37,477 nt of DNA from Gymnopus androsaceus JB14 (lineage: Eukaryota; Basidiomycota; Agaricomycetes; Agaricales; Omphalotaceae). Where the stretch lies: contig ML769888.1 of assembly GCA_009733575.1 (NCBI GenBank), forward strand, positions 1-37,477, written 5' to 3'. Below the pieces are notes generated by a model. It saw only the letters and a list, made by a program, of their open reading frames with translations. It was not told the DNA's origin and did no database searches. Made by a program: the position numbers and the translations under genes. Positions 1-10,344 of this stretch are shown here, one piece after another. Position 1 is the stretch's first letter; every line of letters begins with the position of its first letter.

Positions 1-42
1 GATTTAATGAGAGAAGGTTGTGAAATTTTCTTGGTCCATATA

Positions 43-69
43 CAGTCGCGGACAATCAAAGTTGACAAA
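43..69 (+). repeat. Left terminal inverted repeat of the mariner-type element
   Basis: Starts CAGTCGCGGACAATCAAAGT and pairs with 3275-3301 with two mismatches. It is preceded by the TA target duplication. Confidence 0.9.
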
Positions 70-230
70 TTTGATTCCCGCTGACTGAGAGTTTTTTGGG
101 CCAAAGTAATTACGGATTCGGACTCAGAAAGACGAAATACGTCCAAAAAAGCACCTCCGAAGTTTTTCCCACGAGTTTTTTGGGACGGCCAATTTTTGAG
201 GCAATTTCACCAAAAATTTTGAGTATATAT

Positions 231-2969
231 CTAGGTAGTAGGCTGGCATATTGTATCTAAATGCATCATCGCGCTTGCAGAAACTGAACAATGCGTCTTC
301 TGCTTCTTAACGGCCCATTCCGCTGCCTTCCCTGTGAGTTTGAGCCGATATGCACTCATCCAACGAAATGATCGGTTGATGAAGCGCCGTATCACGTCGA
401 CAGGACAAGCATCAAGGTATTGAAAGGCAGCATCCTTGGCTTCTTGGAAGGTCTTCTTCGGAATTTCTCTGAATCGATACTTGACCCAGCCCCAGTACTA
501 GTCAAATCATTAGTACAACAAAGACTAAAGTTATTAAAACTTACCATTTCAATTGGATTAAGTTCACAGTGAAATTTTGGTAAGAAAATACAGTAGTGAC
601 CTGCATCGGTGATCAAACTCTCAAGCATGGACAACTGGTTTGTGAAATCTTCCTGTTTACTGAGAAGACGAGCTATGCAACAATCGTTGTTCTCAAACGG
701 GCAAACAGGAGAACATTTAGCATGCATGTTTCGAACGTCAAATCCTCGCTCCACGAGAACCCGCTGCAAACCCTTGGGCTTACCATCCGGAAGTGTCATT
801 TTCTGAGTTTGGCCGCGAAACTCTGGATATGGATTCGATTGAGGAATGACAGTGTCGCGCTGCTTGCGCTGCCTCCCGCCGTCAGATTTATTCATATCCC
901 AGGCACGAAGTGCATCCGGACCAAGAGAGGCATGCGCTGATGACTGGTCAAAAATGAACAGCGCCTGACAGTCAGGATGAGCTTCATCAAAAATAGAGAT
1001 GGCTTCTTTCATCTGCACAAGCAGCTGTTCAGTATCCCACCATGCATCACCATTAGACCCAGGATAGATAACCTTCCGGGCATCGCGAGTAATCTTTCCA
1101 TCAGCATCCCGACAGACCAGGGGGCCATTGACTTGGTTGATGAGGTCTGACACATGGATAATTCGACCCCGGGTCTTCTTCTGCAAGATGGTCTGACCTT
1201 CTGCAAGCCTGAAAATAAGAATTAGATTTGAAATGTGGAAACGACACAGGGAGAACAGTAAGTAACGACTCACCAAACCTTCGATTTGTATTCCAATGCA
1301 CTGAAAGCGGATTCATGGTGAAACTCGGCGATAACTTCTTTCTCCCCAGGCTGTAAGGTTGGCAGAAAACGTTTCAGCTCGGGACCTTCATAACGAGCCA
1401 TTCGCTGCTCGTAAGCAGCCATTGCGGGCAAAAAGACTTCCTGTCGATATTTTACAACATCAGGACGCTCATGACCGTCAAGATGTACGCCTTTTCGTAA
1501 GACCGTCAAACGCCAACCAAGTGCAGTCAGCCAACGACGAGCAGTCCGTATGCAGAGAGGAGATTTCCTTTGAATTCCAAGACTGGGAAGAATCGTTTCA
1601 TTGAGAGCAATCTGGAATTTCTTGGGAGTGACGTCGCCAGCCTTTTGCGCCGTAAGCCAATTGCGAACTGCATTTCGAGTGTTTTTGTCTGATAGGAGAC
1701 TGCGAGAGGTGCGTAATCCTCCTCTCTTTTCCCGAGGCAGTTGCTCAAAGATCTGATAGTGCCTGGCTAGCTGGCGGACATGTCTGGCAAAGTGAACACC
1801 TTCCTTTTCATGCCATTGCAATGCGATCTCCTGACTTGCTCTTATCCTTCCCATATTCTTCAAACGAAGTGTTGCAAAGTTACGGAGAATAAGGAGCTGA
1901 TTAATCTGCCGAAAGCGGTAAGTGTTTCTTCTTTGCAACTGCGAGTTCGTTCTTTATCTGTTCCCTCAGCTCACTCCAGTTGCGAATCTCGGCCTTCCTA
2001 TCCAATCCAACCCTTTCATCAAGCTCCTCTTCCCAGCTTTCTTCAACAAACTCCTCACGCTGACTCCGCCGTAACGTCAGGATGGTTCAAGTCCGGAGGC
2101 GAATCACCATCCCAAGTCAGCACTGGCTCGATCGATTCCTGCCGAATTGGAACAGATGATTCACGATTGCCTGCCCATCCGGTTTCTGGCTCCTCAGATT
2201 CAGCATGGATTGGAACAGATGGTTCGCGATCACCTGCCAATCCCAATTCTGGCTCAACAGATTCAGTACGGATTGGGATATCTGGAGTAGAGAGAATAGA
2301 GGATGATGAAGAAGATGAGGAGCCGGTAGCTGAGACAGGATTATCTTGAGTATGGAGCCTGAGCACAGTACAATTTCCTCCAGTGAATCCGAATTTCCCC
2401 AGGAAATCTTGACCGATCCTTTTGCTTTTGTGGCGGCGCTGACTCCGGGCTGACTTTCGAGCAATGTCAGGGCCAGTCGCGTAAGTCTTGGCGCGTTCTG
2501 CATTCAGTGAGTGGCAAAGAAAAAATAGTGGAATTAGATGTTTACCTTTAGGTTCATGCTTTCAACGTGACTTCTTCTTTCGCTGCAGAATCTCTGGAAC
2601 CCAATCTTCATCATAAATATCACCATCCATTGCCGCCGCATATCGAAACAACGCGTCTTGCAAATTTTCATCCTCAAGAGCCTCATCATCCCAATCTCCT
2701 TGCTCAAGAACCTCCTCTTCATCCTCTGAGTCCTCACACCCTTCATACTGAAAGTATTCAGCAGTACGGAGAATATCCTCTGGCATCCAGCAACCATCAG
2801 CAATCTCATCCTCTTTGGACTCCTCGGTAACTGGTTCCTCGACATGGGGAATCTCACAATTTTCAGTGGGTTCCTGGGCAGTTTCTAGAGCAGAGGGTTT
2901 CAATTGATTCTTGAGACCGGTTATGTTCCGTTTATGTTTTTGGGGACGTCCGCCCTTATTACTGCTCAT
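231..2969 (-). pseudogene. DDE transposase of the mariner-type element, four exons, disrupted
   Basis: The ATG at 2967-2969 opens MSSNKGGRPQKHKRNITGL, a basic N-terminus, followed by an acidic stretch. Three introns splice in phase: 2498-2545, 1209-1273 and 498-544. Diagnostic blocks are ARHYQIFEQLPREKRGG, TARRWLTALGWRLTVLRKGV (helix-turn-helix region), LFIFDQSSAHAS (catalytic Asp) and FLPKFHCELNPIEMYWGW (catalytic Glu), as in basidiomycete IS630/Tc1-type DDE transposases. Lesions: TGA at 2562-2564 (one C-to-T from CGA) and frameshifts near 2055-2075 and 1920. The segment FHHES, where relatives as I recall them have an Asp-Glu pair, has His; this may be another lesion. The last 1.7 kb of coding sequence is otherwise clean, ending at TAG 231-233. 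Confidence 0.85.
2134..2285 (-). repeat. 63-bp in-frame tandem repeat inside the transposase gene
   Basis: Units start at 2134, 2197 and 2260 (the last partial). Each full unit encodes 21 residues with the core EPSVPI / ESSVPI preceded by E-x-E-P and a G-W/L-AG-x-R-E stretch. It lies in the acidic, low-complexity N-terminal third, where length variation is probably tolerated. Confidence 0.7.
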
Positions 2970-3274
2970 GTTGCAAAGCGCAGGAAGAGGGGGCGCTTAA
3001 AATTTCCTTTTTTAGTGTACAAAAAATGTACTTTACTTCAAAGTTTTTATTTCGGAATCATAATCAGATACATGAAAGGATTATTTTCTGCATTTTCTTT
3101 TATTTTTAGTGAATTATTTTTGGGTGCGGCCAATTTTGAGGGGTCAAAAGTCAAAAATCAAATTTGGGGGAAATCGGCTCGTAGGAATACATTATCTAGG
3201 TCCTAGATATGGTCTCCATACAGTTTATAAGTCTCTCTGATACCATCTGAAGTCTACAAAACTCAGTCAAGATT

Positions 3275-3301
3275 TTTGTCGACTTTGATTGTCCGCGACT
3301 G
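3275..3301 (-). repeat. Right terminal inverted repeat of the mariner-type element
   Basis: Reverse complement of the left end; it finishes GTCCGCGACTG and is followed by TA. A weaker similarity (GACTGAG, then a T run) continues inward on both sides. Confidence 0.9.
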
Positions 3302-3303
3302 TA

Positions 3304-4981
3304 GAACCTATAGCCGTAGGTGCAGCAACAGGACTAGAGGAAACCTTAAATCCTGCATAGGCCCAAACGAGCCCCCAAGGGAGCCCAACATCTCCAGTGT
3401 AGGCATCAAGGATGATACACATGAGTCAATGAAGAAACATGTGCCAGGGGAATACCACAACTTTGTTAAGGTTTTCTCTGCGGAGAGGCTCTAAAGTTAG
3501 CAGAACACCGAGTCATACAATATTAAAATAGAAACGGAGGAAAATAAGCTACCGCCTATAGGGAAACTCTATAATATGTCCGAAAGTGGAATTACGGGCA
3601 CTAAAAACTTATATTGACAACATGTTGCCAAAGGCTTCATACGAGTGTCAAACTCACCTGTAGGAGCACCGGTGTTATTTGCAAAGAAAAAGGGAGGAGG
3701 ACTACATTTATGCGTAGATTATTGATCCCTAAATAAACTCACTGAAAAAGACCGATACCCACTGCTGCTAATAGGAAATTTGATCGACCAACTTATAAGG
3801 CCAAAATATATTGAAAATTGATCTATGCAATGGATATTACAATGTCCGTATAGCTAAGGGCCATGAGTGGAAGACAGCATTTCGGACACGCTATGGTCAT
3901 TCAAACCATGTGTCATGCCCTTTGGCTTGACAAATGCACCCTCCGTTTTTCAGCATTTTATGAACGACTTATTCCACAATATGGTGGATCAGTTTGTCAT
4001 AGTGTATTTGGGATGACATTCTTATCTTCTCAGATAATGAGGAAGAACATTGCAAACATGTGCACCTGCGTACTGGAAAGGCTGCAACAAAATAACCTGC
4101 ACGCCAAACTGGAAAAGTGCGAATTTCACACACATGTTCTATGGAGTACTTAGGTGTTATTATCACCCCGAGGGAGTTATGATGGACCCCAAGAAGGTTC
4201 AGGCGGTCCTGGATTGGCACCATTCCAACCAATCTGAAGCAGTTACAATCGTTCCTTGGCTTCGCGAATTTCTACAGATGTTTCATCAATAACTACTCCG
4301 GGATTGTAAAGCCGCTTACTAAATTAACTGGAAAAAACAATATGTGGAATTGGACCACGGAATGCCAGTCCGTTTTCGAATTATTGAAAGAAGCGTTCGC
4401 AACTGCACCGATCCTACAACATTTCGAGCCCACACTACCCATCATTGTGGAATCGGATGCGTCAGACTACGCCATTCGCGTCCATAGTTTCTCAGCCACA
4501 CCCAGGTCATGGGGGATATCCACCCATTGCATTCTTTGCGCAATCAATGATAAACGCAGAATTGAATTATGATATCTATGATAAGGAGATGCTGGCTATA
4601 GTTGAATCCTTCAAACAAAGGAGAGCTTACCTGGAGGGTTCTACATACACGATCCAAGTATATACAGACCACAACAACTTGCAGTTTTTTACAACTACAA
4701 AGCAGTTGAGTCAGCGACAAGCAAGGTGGTCCGAATTCCTTTCCGGATTCGATTTGTCATCAACTATCGGCCGGGAGGCTAGGTGGGAAACCTGACGCTT
4801 TGACCAGACGATTGGATGTTTATCCAAAAAAGGAACAACAAGCTTTGGTAAATGCAGGCAACTTAAGGGCCTTGCTGCAGCCAGAGCAGTTATTGCAATT
4901 GATTGTGATAAATAACGAGCTATTACTGGCCCGGATCCGGAGAGCCCCTGATGACGCATATGCATTTTCCATTAAAAAGGC
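3304..4981 (+). pseudogene. Ty3 pol: protease-RT linker, reverse transcriptase and RNase H, degraded
   Basis: Recognisable blocks in order: [36 protein letters not shown] (3660-3720), PFGLTNAPSVFQHFMNDL, the RT active site, NLHAKLEKCEFH, TPEGVMMDPKKVQAVLDW, LPIIVESDASDYA (RNase H Asp) and YTDHNNLQFF. The frame is broken repeatedly. The codon after VDY is TGA at about 3722, where Arg (CGA) is expected, and one extra G at about 4010-4012 throws the YLDD catalytic motif out of frame (YLG then stop; the other frame reads LDDILIFSD). RT is therefore dead in this copy. RNase H from 4342 is cleaner, with one shift near 4500. Confidence 0.85.
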
Positions 4982-6292
4982 ATGGAAGAAGGTATACAGG
5001 GTCCGTTCAAATGGATGGAAGGACTACTGTTAAGAGGGGGGAGAATATACGTCCCCAACCACGACAATTTGAGACTCGAAATCCTAAAACAATACCACGA
5101 CCACAAACTTAGGGGACACCCGGGAATCCGCAAGACAATGCAATTGATTTCACAAGCCTACTTTTGGCATGGAATGAAGAAATATGTCAAAAGATATGTC
5201 AAAAGTTGTCACACTTGTATCCGGGCAAAGATGATTAGAAAGCGACCTTTTGGACTACTAAAACCTTTACCTATTGCAGAAAGACCGTGGAGTTCGATAT
5301 CGGTGGATCATATTGTCGAACTACCCGTATCAAATGGATTTGATGCTATCATGGTGGTGGTATGCCAATTAACCAAACAAGTGATTTTCATCTCCTGTAA
5401 TACAGAAGACAAAGTGCCAATGCTGGCAAAACAATTTATAAAGCATGTGTTCTCTAAACACGGTCTACCAGCAGACATTGTGTCAGATAGGGGAACCATG
5501 TTTGCTTCAGAGTTTTGTCAGTCCCTTTGTCAGGCGCTTGACGTCCAATCAAACTTGTCAACAGCATATCATCCCGAGACCAATGGACAAACTGAAAGGA
5601 CTAACCAGTCCTTGGAACAATACCTTAGAATATTTACTAATGGCGACCAGAATAACTGGGACGAAATCTTACCGCTTGCCGAATTTGTGTATAATAATAC
5701 ACCAAGTGCAACCACAGGAGTCTCCCCTTTCTTCGCCAAAAAAGGGTACCATCCTCGTCTGATGATATCCTTTGACCTCCTTCCCAATCACGCCGCCCAG
5801 ATGGCCGCCGCTAATATGCAAGAACTGCACGTACACCTTAAGGACCAAATTCACATTACTAATACGGTTTCACAACAACAATTTAATAAATACAGAAGAG
5901 AGACACCGGAGTGGAAAGTTGGAGACAAAGTATGGTTGAGCAATGAGAACATACAGACCAAACAAAAGATGAAGAAGCTGGATTGGAAACAGCTGGGACC
6001 TTTCAAAATTTTTAAAAGGGTATCCACCCATGCCTACCAATTAAAGCTGCCAAAAAGTCTGAGCCAAATCCACAATGTTTTCCACGTGAACCTCCTACAT
6101 CTACACCCAGACAACAATGTTCCTGGACACAAAGTACCCGAAGCCCCGCCAATAGAACTCGAGGGGGAAAATGTGTATGAAGTAGAGGATATCCTGAACT
6201 CGCGAGTGTTCGGAAGATATAAATCACTACAATACTTGATACGTTGGAAAACATTACGGCCCCAAGGAAGACACTTGGGAACCCCTGATTAA
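4982..6292 (+). CDS. Ty3 integrase with C-terminal chromodomain (436-codon open frame, part of pol)
   Basis: The Met chosen is probably internal to pol, since upstream residues (LLARIRRAPDDAYA) belong to the same polyprotein. The HHCC zinc finger reads HDHKLRGH then CHTC (residues about 41-79). The integrase core has the DDE triad in SVDHIVELP (D109), IVSDRGTMF (D169) and NGQTERTNQ (E205). A GPY/F-like segment (WKQLGPFKIFKR) and a chromodomain (VYEVEDILNSRVF, YLIRWK) follow; the chromodomain would tether integration to histone marks. An extra A near 6250 shifts the frame; the other frame continues HYGPKEDTWEPL to a stop at about 6382-6384, so the natural C-terminus is some 30 residues different. 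All catalytic residues are present. Confidence 0.88.
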   Translation: MEEGIQGPFKWMEGLLLRGGRIYVPNHDNLRLEILKQYHDHKLRGHPGIRKTMQLISQAYFWHGMKKYVKRYVKSCHTCIRAKMIRKRPFGLLKPLPIAERPWSSISVDHIVELPVSNGFDAIMVVVCQLTKQVIFISCNTEDKVPMLAKQFIKHVFSKHGLPADIVSDRGTMFASEFCQSLCQALDVQSNLSTAYHPETNGQTERTNQSLEQYLRIFTNGDQNNWDEILPLAEFVYNNTPSATTGVSPFFAKKGYHPRLMISFDLLPNHAAQMAAANMQELHVHLKDQIHITNTVSQQQFNKYRRETPEWKVGDKVWLSNENIQTKQKMKKLDWKQLGPFKIFKRVSTHAYQLKLPKSLSQIHNVFHVNLLHLHPDNNVPGHKVPEAPPIELEGENVYEVEDILNSRVFGRYKSLQYLIRWKTLRPQGRHLGTPD

Positions 6293-6386
6293 CTTAGTAG
6301 GGGTAGTGGAAAAGATCCGCCAATTCCAAATCACACATCCGGAAAAGCTGTACGCAACCAAAGAAGAACTTGCAGAGCTACAATGA

Positions 6387-6671
6387 ATGGACAAAGAGGA
6401 AATAGATAGAAGGAGGGCCAACAAAAAGCAGGAATGGAAAAAACAGAAACCAAGGAAAGGACCTACCAAAATTGACAACGAGTTACAACCTCCAGGGGAA
6501 GCATGCAACCATAATATAGTGAATCCTTATCTGGCATGCGTAAGAAAGCAAATGCGATATTTAAAAAATCACAAAACGATGTATTATTATGGTATTAAAC
6601 AAAAAAGAAAACGGCCAGCTGTAGCTGTGCAGTCTATGCATTACAACCCAATAAGTCTCGGGCACAAGTAA
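6387..6671 (+). other. Basic open frame after the pol stop, possible pol extension
   Basis: Directly after the TGA closing pol, in the same frame, ATG opens a Lys/Arg-rich stretch (EEIDRRRANKKQEWKKQKPRK). It runs into the left end of the MITE at 6654, so its own end is not genuine. It could be the former C-terminal tail of pol beyond a stop, or chance. No domain recognised. Confidence 0.3.
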
Positions 6672-7083
6672 TGTGTTACTAGCTGATAGCTAATGGGAAT
6701 TGTTATGCATTACTAAAAAATGTACACTATTTTTCTTTTTTTTTATGATATACCTAACCCTAAGCCCTAATCAGACCCCTAACCGAACCCCTAACCAACC
6801 CTAACAATTAACCTCAACCCCTAACCTAACCTTAACCCTTACCTAACCCGGTCCGGGGCCGGAACAGCCCTGGACCGCATCCTAACCCTAACCCCTAACC
6901 TAACCGAGCCCCAGACCTAACCTAACCCTAACCCTGTGTGCAAAAAATAAGTCAATACATTCAAAATTGGCTTCAAAAACAGTGAAATACACTCAAAATT
7001 GAACTTAGAAATTGTACATTCTTGCAAAAATGGCAGGGATCTGATAGCTATTGGCTAGTAATGCATTACTAGTGCCCGAGACT
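6654..7083. mobile_element. 430-bp MITE with telomere-like core, TA target site duplication
   Basis: The ends AGTCTCGGGCAC and GTGCCCGAGACT are exact inverted repeats that continue with few mismatches to about 40 bp (the right end includes the 18 bp palindrome CTAGTAATGCATTACTAG). TA flanks both ends (6652-6653, 7084-7085). There is no coding capacity. TA duplication and size fit a non-autonomous Tc1/mariner-type element, but its ends differ from those of the element at 43-3301, so the mobilising transposase is another one. The core holds degenerate CCCTAA repeats. It is inserted downstream of pol in the Ty3 element. Confidence 0.82.
6750..6937 (+). repeat. Interstitial telomere-like repeats (CCCTAA / CCCCTAA) inside the MITE
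   Basis: Two blocks of degenerate CCTAACCC, CCCCTAACC and CCTAACCTAACC are separated by a GC-rich palindromic segment (CGGTCCGGGGCCGG, about 6849). The C-rich strand reads 5'-CCCTAA, the complement of the TTAGGG telomere repeat usual in basidiomycetes. It is not a chromosome end: it lies between the two terminal inverted repeats and is followed by the rest of the Ty3 element. Confidence 0.85.
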
Positions 7084-7201
7084 TATCGGAAATAATGCGT
7101 AGATTGCACAACAATGGGTGCAACGGCGCACAGCACAGACGAGTTAAAGGAACAAAGGAAATAAGATCCTCTAGGGAACCAGGATTGTCCACCCTTCAAA
7201 T

Positions 7202-8603
7202 CTAGGCCTCCGAGCTATGTTTGAGCTCGGGGCGCTTGACATCAATCACATCCCATTTACCCTCAATATCACCTGCATCCTTATCCAAGTCGTCCACGGA
7301 ACGCTTAGACAAGACCAAACCTGAGGAAGAGTCTGAGACCAGAACCAGGTTAGGAAGGGAATCATCAGTGGATTGAAGAGGAAGTAGGACTAGTAGGAAG
7401 CACTATGGTGCCCTGAGGAGAGGGGGTGGCCATCCCAAAGGAAGGAAAAGCATGGCTACAAAACAGTCATTATAATTCAAAAAGAATTGAGCTAGGATGA
7501 AAGTACGCACCATACCATGTGTCCGAGGACCATGGTGTCCATCAAAGGAAAATATTGAAGGGAACAATGGGCCACCAACTCGCAGTCGAAGGTATATGAC
7601 TGCTTCAATAAATGCCTGGCCCCGAGAACCTCGTGAAGGAACATGAGGTTTGATTCTAGAGGACAATTGATGGCCTCAAGGAGAGCTTGAAGCTCAGGAG
7701 TGTCAGCTTCTATAGCAAATTGGCGCAGGACATCAGAACCTGCGTGCGCAACTGTGACATTGTGCATGATCACACGCAAAGAACCCTCAAGGTTGGCGTG
7801 ATGGGCAAGGGAGGCTGAGGTTGCAAGAGTACCGACTTCTCTGTATGCCTTCTCAAGCAAAGAGCAAAGGGCGACGTTGACCTGAAAGGTCTGCGCAAGG
7901 TCATCGACAATCGACTCCTTCTCTGCCTTCAGCTCAGCGATTTCTAGAATAAAAAAGAAGCTATGAGCTATTCTAATCCTAGCAGAAAGCAGAAACTCAC
8001 AATGATTACGTTCTTTGAACAAACTATATTGCCAAGGCAAGTCAATAATGAACACAACCTAATAAGAAAGAATTGGATACATACATCTCCATCTCCACAA
8101 TGTGATTTTCAACATTGGAGAAGGCTTCCCAAAATCCGAGGATTAGCAATACTCAACTTGCTGAGGAGGTGTTCTACCTCAACAACATTAGCATCATTGA
8201 TGCCTTGAAGGTGTTAAAGTCGGTGTGGGTGGCCCCTTGCACAGCTTCCAAGTGCTTAGTCTCCCTAGGACAAATCAGCAACATGGAAATAGAGGAAGGG
8301 ACTAGAGTTACCTCTCCAACTCGGAGAAATGAGTAGCGACGAGATTGGGAGACTCAGCCAAGATGCCGCGGACCTTGACCAATTCATTGGTTTGAGAAGC
8401 GACCTGGCAACTCAATTCGGCCTTCTCCCTAGATTGACGGAAATAAGACAGAAGCAGCAAGAGAGGTGAGAAGTGACGTACCTCTCCAAACAAGGAATTA
8501 TAGCTCGGAGTTCAGCCTCCATGGGTGGCTGGAAGGACATGGCTGGGTGGCACATGCCATTGAGAGCACAAGAAGCAGAGCGGAGGAAACTGGGAGCGAC
8601 CAT
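7202..8603 (-). pseudogene. Spliced gene antisense to the Ty3 element, between pol and 3' LTR; coiled-coil protein of unknown function
   Basis: The ATG at 8601-8603 opens MVAPSFLRSASCALNGMCHP. Introns 8429-8481 and 8265-8311 splice in phase, and two more (about 7948-7990 and 7440-7500) have GT-AG ends. The protein is mainly helical and charged (LKAEKESIVDDLAQ, LEKAYREVGTLATSASLAHH, EADTPELQALLEAI), then a Ser/Pro-rich tail (MATPSPQGTIVLPTSPTSSS) and a C-terminal block (SKRSVDDLDKDAGDIEGKW) ending at 7202. Frameshifts near 8200 and 7350 disrupt it, and the exon joining the two helical parts is unclear. No characterised family recognised. A TATA box sits 46 bp upstream of the ATG. The position suggests an accessory or captured gene carried by the retroelement. 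Confidence 0.6.
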
Positions 8604-8648
8604 TGCAAATGAGAGTTGTGGATAATTTTCCCGGAGAATTCACCTGGA

Positions 8649-8655
8649 TTTTATA
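8649..8655 (-). promoter_or_regulatory. TATA box for the antisense gene
   Basis: GGGGTATAAAATCC on the minus strand, 46 bp upstream of the ATG at 8603: the right place for a core promoter with a very short 5' leader. It lies inside the retroelement, so the antisense gene would have its own promoter, independent of the LTR. Confidence 0.55.
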
Positions 8656-8937
8656 CCCCTCGATGCATTCCTAGCTGCCTACAACACCACCAAGAATCAG
8701 CAAGAAGGGAACATTGCGTATTTCTCTATGCTCAATATGTTACCCAAAAGAGCAACAACACGAGGACGCTTCTAAGATCAAAAATAGTAATAGCAGGGAA
8801 TACAAATGCTAAAAAGTTATATTAACGGAGGATGAACCATTAATGGACTAATGATAACATAACCTCCCTGCAAGGAATGCGAATCAATTGGACAACCCTA
8901 CCTAGTCTTCACGGGGTTCAGACCTAACAAGGGGTAA
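8656..8937. other. Retroelement interior with no gene, up to the 3' LTR
   Basis: AT-rich, with no convincing reading frame. It ends in a short purine-rich stretch (AAGGGGTAA, about 8929-8937) just before the LTR, which is the place and composition of a polypurine tract. Confidence 0.5.
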
Positions 8938-9496
8938 TGTTACGACCTGACCCACTTATTTTTCACTTACTACACTTACTATACACTGGATATTACCGAT
9001 TCATCACTAACACAACCTCTACCTACTATTTCACTAGTGTAGCCCAAGTAGAAACCACAAATACCGCTAGTCAAGCTTGTAACTAGGGGTTATGGAACGT
9101 TCCAGAACTAGAACATTCCCGAATAATTACCATAACCACATACTGCAACCATTTCCGTATTTAGAAGTACCTTTACATATAAAAGCCACTGGAACTGGAC
9201 TCTAAAGCCCCAGTTCTACTATTTTGCATACCTACTTACTAGCTACTGACCCACATCTCTCTCTGTTTTCTTTACTTATGCATACAATGCTCTCGACGCT
9301 GTACAAATTACACTTTGGCATTGATCAATACATTTATATTGATCCTTTGATTCCAATCTTGATCACGTCCCGCGATCTTGTACCTCATTGACACCAATCA
9401 ACACTAATCCGGCCTCACAAATAAGGCCTGTTTGAGACGTTGTCCCGACGTCTCCCTTGAATACCAAGACCATCCCTCAACACCACACACATAACA
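8938..9496 (+). repeat. 3' LTR of the Ty3 chromovirus
   Basis: Begins TGTTACGACCTGACCC right after the purine tract and ends CATAACA, giving TGTTA/TAACA inverted tips. Many basidiomycete Ty3 LTRs start TGTTACGACC. The 5' partner is outside the window, so the right edge cannot be confirmed by alignment; TTAACA at 9501-9506 is the alternative end. It carries a TATA box at 9178-9184. Confidence 0.75.
9178..9184 (+). promoter_or_regulatory. LTR TATA box
   Basis: ACATATAAAAGCC near the middle of the LTR, the expected position of the U3 promoter driving the retroelement transcript. Confidence 0.5.
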
Positions 9497-10344
9497 TCCG
9501 TTAACAAACCTTTACCTTGCCTGTAAACTATATAAACCTACAACTACAATATACACCACGGTCCACCCTGTTTATCTATATCTGGAAAATGATTGAGAAA
9601 AATGAATAGAAAAAAAGAAATTTGTGCTAAATTTCCTAAACCAGAAAGGGCCATTATTGGTGCCGGGAAATATTGCTGGAAATTATACTTTCTACGGCTG
9701 ATTTCCTGCTCTGAGTTATATTTGGAATATATTGACTTTCATGGCGAAGAAAAAAACCCTTTCACGGCAAGTTTCCTGCCCATGAAATCAAGTGGGAATA
9801 GTCCCTTTTCATGTCGTTTTTCCTTTGTATGAAATAGATATAATACACCCCCGGAAAAACCTTGTGATATTACCCCTTTCATGGGCCAAATTAATCATTA
9901 ATTTCGCCCGTAAAACAAAACTGAAGATTATTGACTGACAAGCGGTTGATGATTGGTCAACAATATGCAGACCATCGAGTCCTAATTGGTTACTCAGTGG
10001 AATCGGAAGACGCTAGGGTCTCGCAGTGGCAGAAAATCTGATGCTTCACAAAACTCTCACTGCTTATCCAGCAGTACTCAATTCAAATCTTCTCTTCAGT
10101 GGTGGTGGTAATGGATGAAGCCCTGATATATTATATGAGAATATAGTGTACCATACTGAATCGTAACGACGGTAATGCGTAAAGCTAGGTTTGGTTGTCA
10201 AGAAAAACAACGTACAATGAAGGAGTGGTGGTATCATACAAAAGTGACTTGCGTTTGGCGCTGTTATGTGGTCGCCTAATATGAGTATGGTAACGTGTAA
10301 CAGCCCACTGGTTGCTAACTCCGTACTACTGAAAGATGTAATGC
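9497..10344. other. Intergenic stretch after the LTR
   Basis: AT-rich with several TTTCATG / CATGAAA words but no supported gene or element end. From about 10060 a minus-strand frame is open (up to about 10690), but similarity to the other family copies starts only near 10345. Confidence 0.4.

Larger units (their letters stand above)
43..3301 (-). mobile_element. Tc1/mariner-superfamily DNA transposon inserted in the Ty3 pol gene
   Basis: Both ends carry the inverted repeat CAGTCGCGGACAATCAAAGT (continuing to about 27 bp with two mismatches), each flanked by TA (41-42 and 3302-3303), the target duplication of Tc1/mariner elements. The inside encodes one minus-strand DDE transposase. Removing the element and one TA rejoins the Ty3 reading frame (FLVHI then EPIAVG), so it inserted after the Ty3 element did. 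The transposase has a stop and two frameshifts, so this copy is probably non-autonomous, although both ends look intact. Confidence 0.92.
1..9496 (+). mobile_element. Ty3/gypsy chromovirus, 3' portion (5' LTR, gag and most of protease lie left of the window)
   Basis: Order on the plus strand is end of protease, RT, RNase H, integrase, chromodomain, an antisense gene and the 3' LTR. This is the Ty3/gypsy order, and the C-terminal chromodomain places it in the chromovirus branch. The first 42 bases translate as DLMREGCEIFLVH, a segment usual just after the protease, and the frame resumes at 3304 after the nested transposon. RT is broken by stops and frameshifts, while the integrase frame is nearly intact. 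Two DNA elements are inserted in it: one at 43-3301 and one at 6654-7083. Family assignment is secure from motifs; autonomy is lost in this copy. Confidence 0.88.

Noticed and set aside
596..940. Plus-strand open frame of 114 codons
   Set aside because: Shadow of the mariner transposase, whose conserved motifs and introns are on the minus strand.
6750..6937. Chromosome end (telomere)
   Set aside because: The repeats are degenerate, internal to two inverted repeats with TA duplications, and retroelement sequence continues on both sides.
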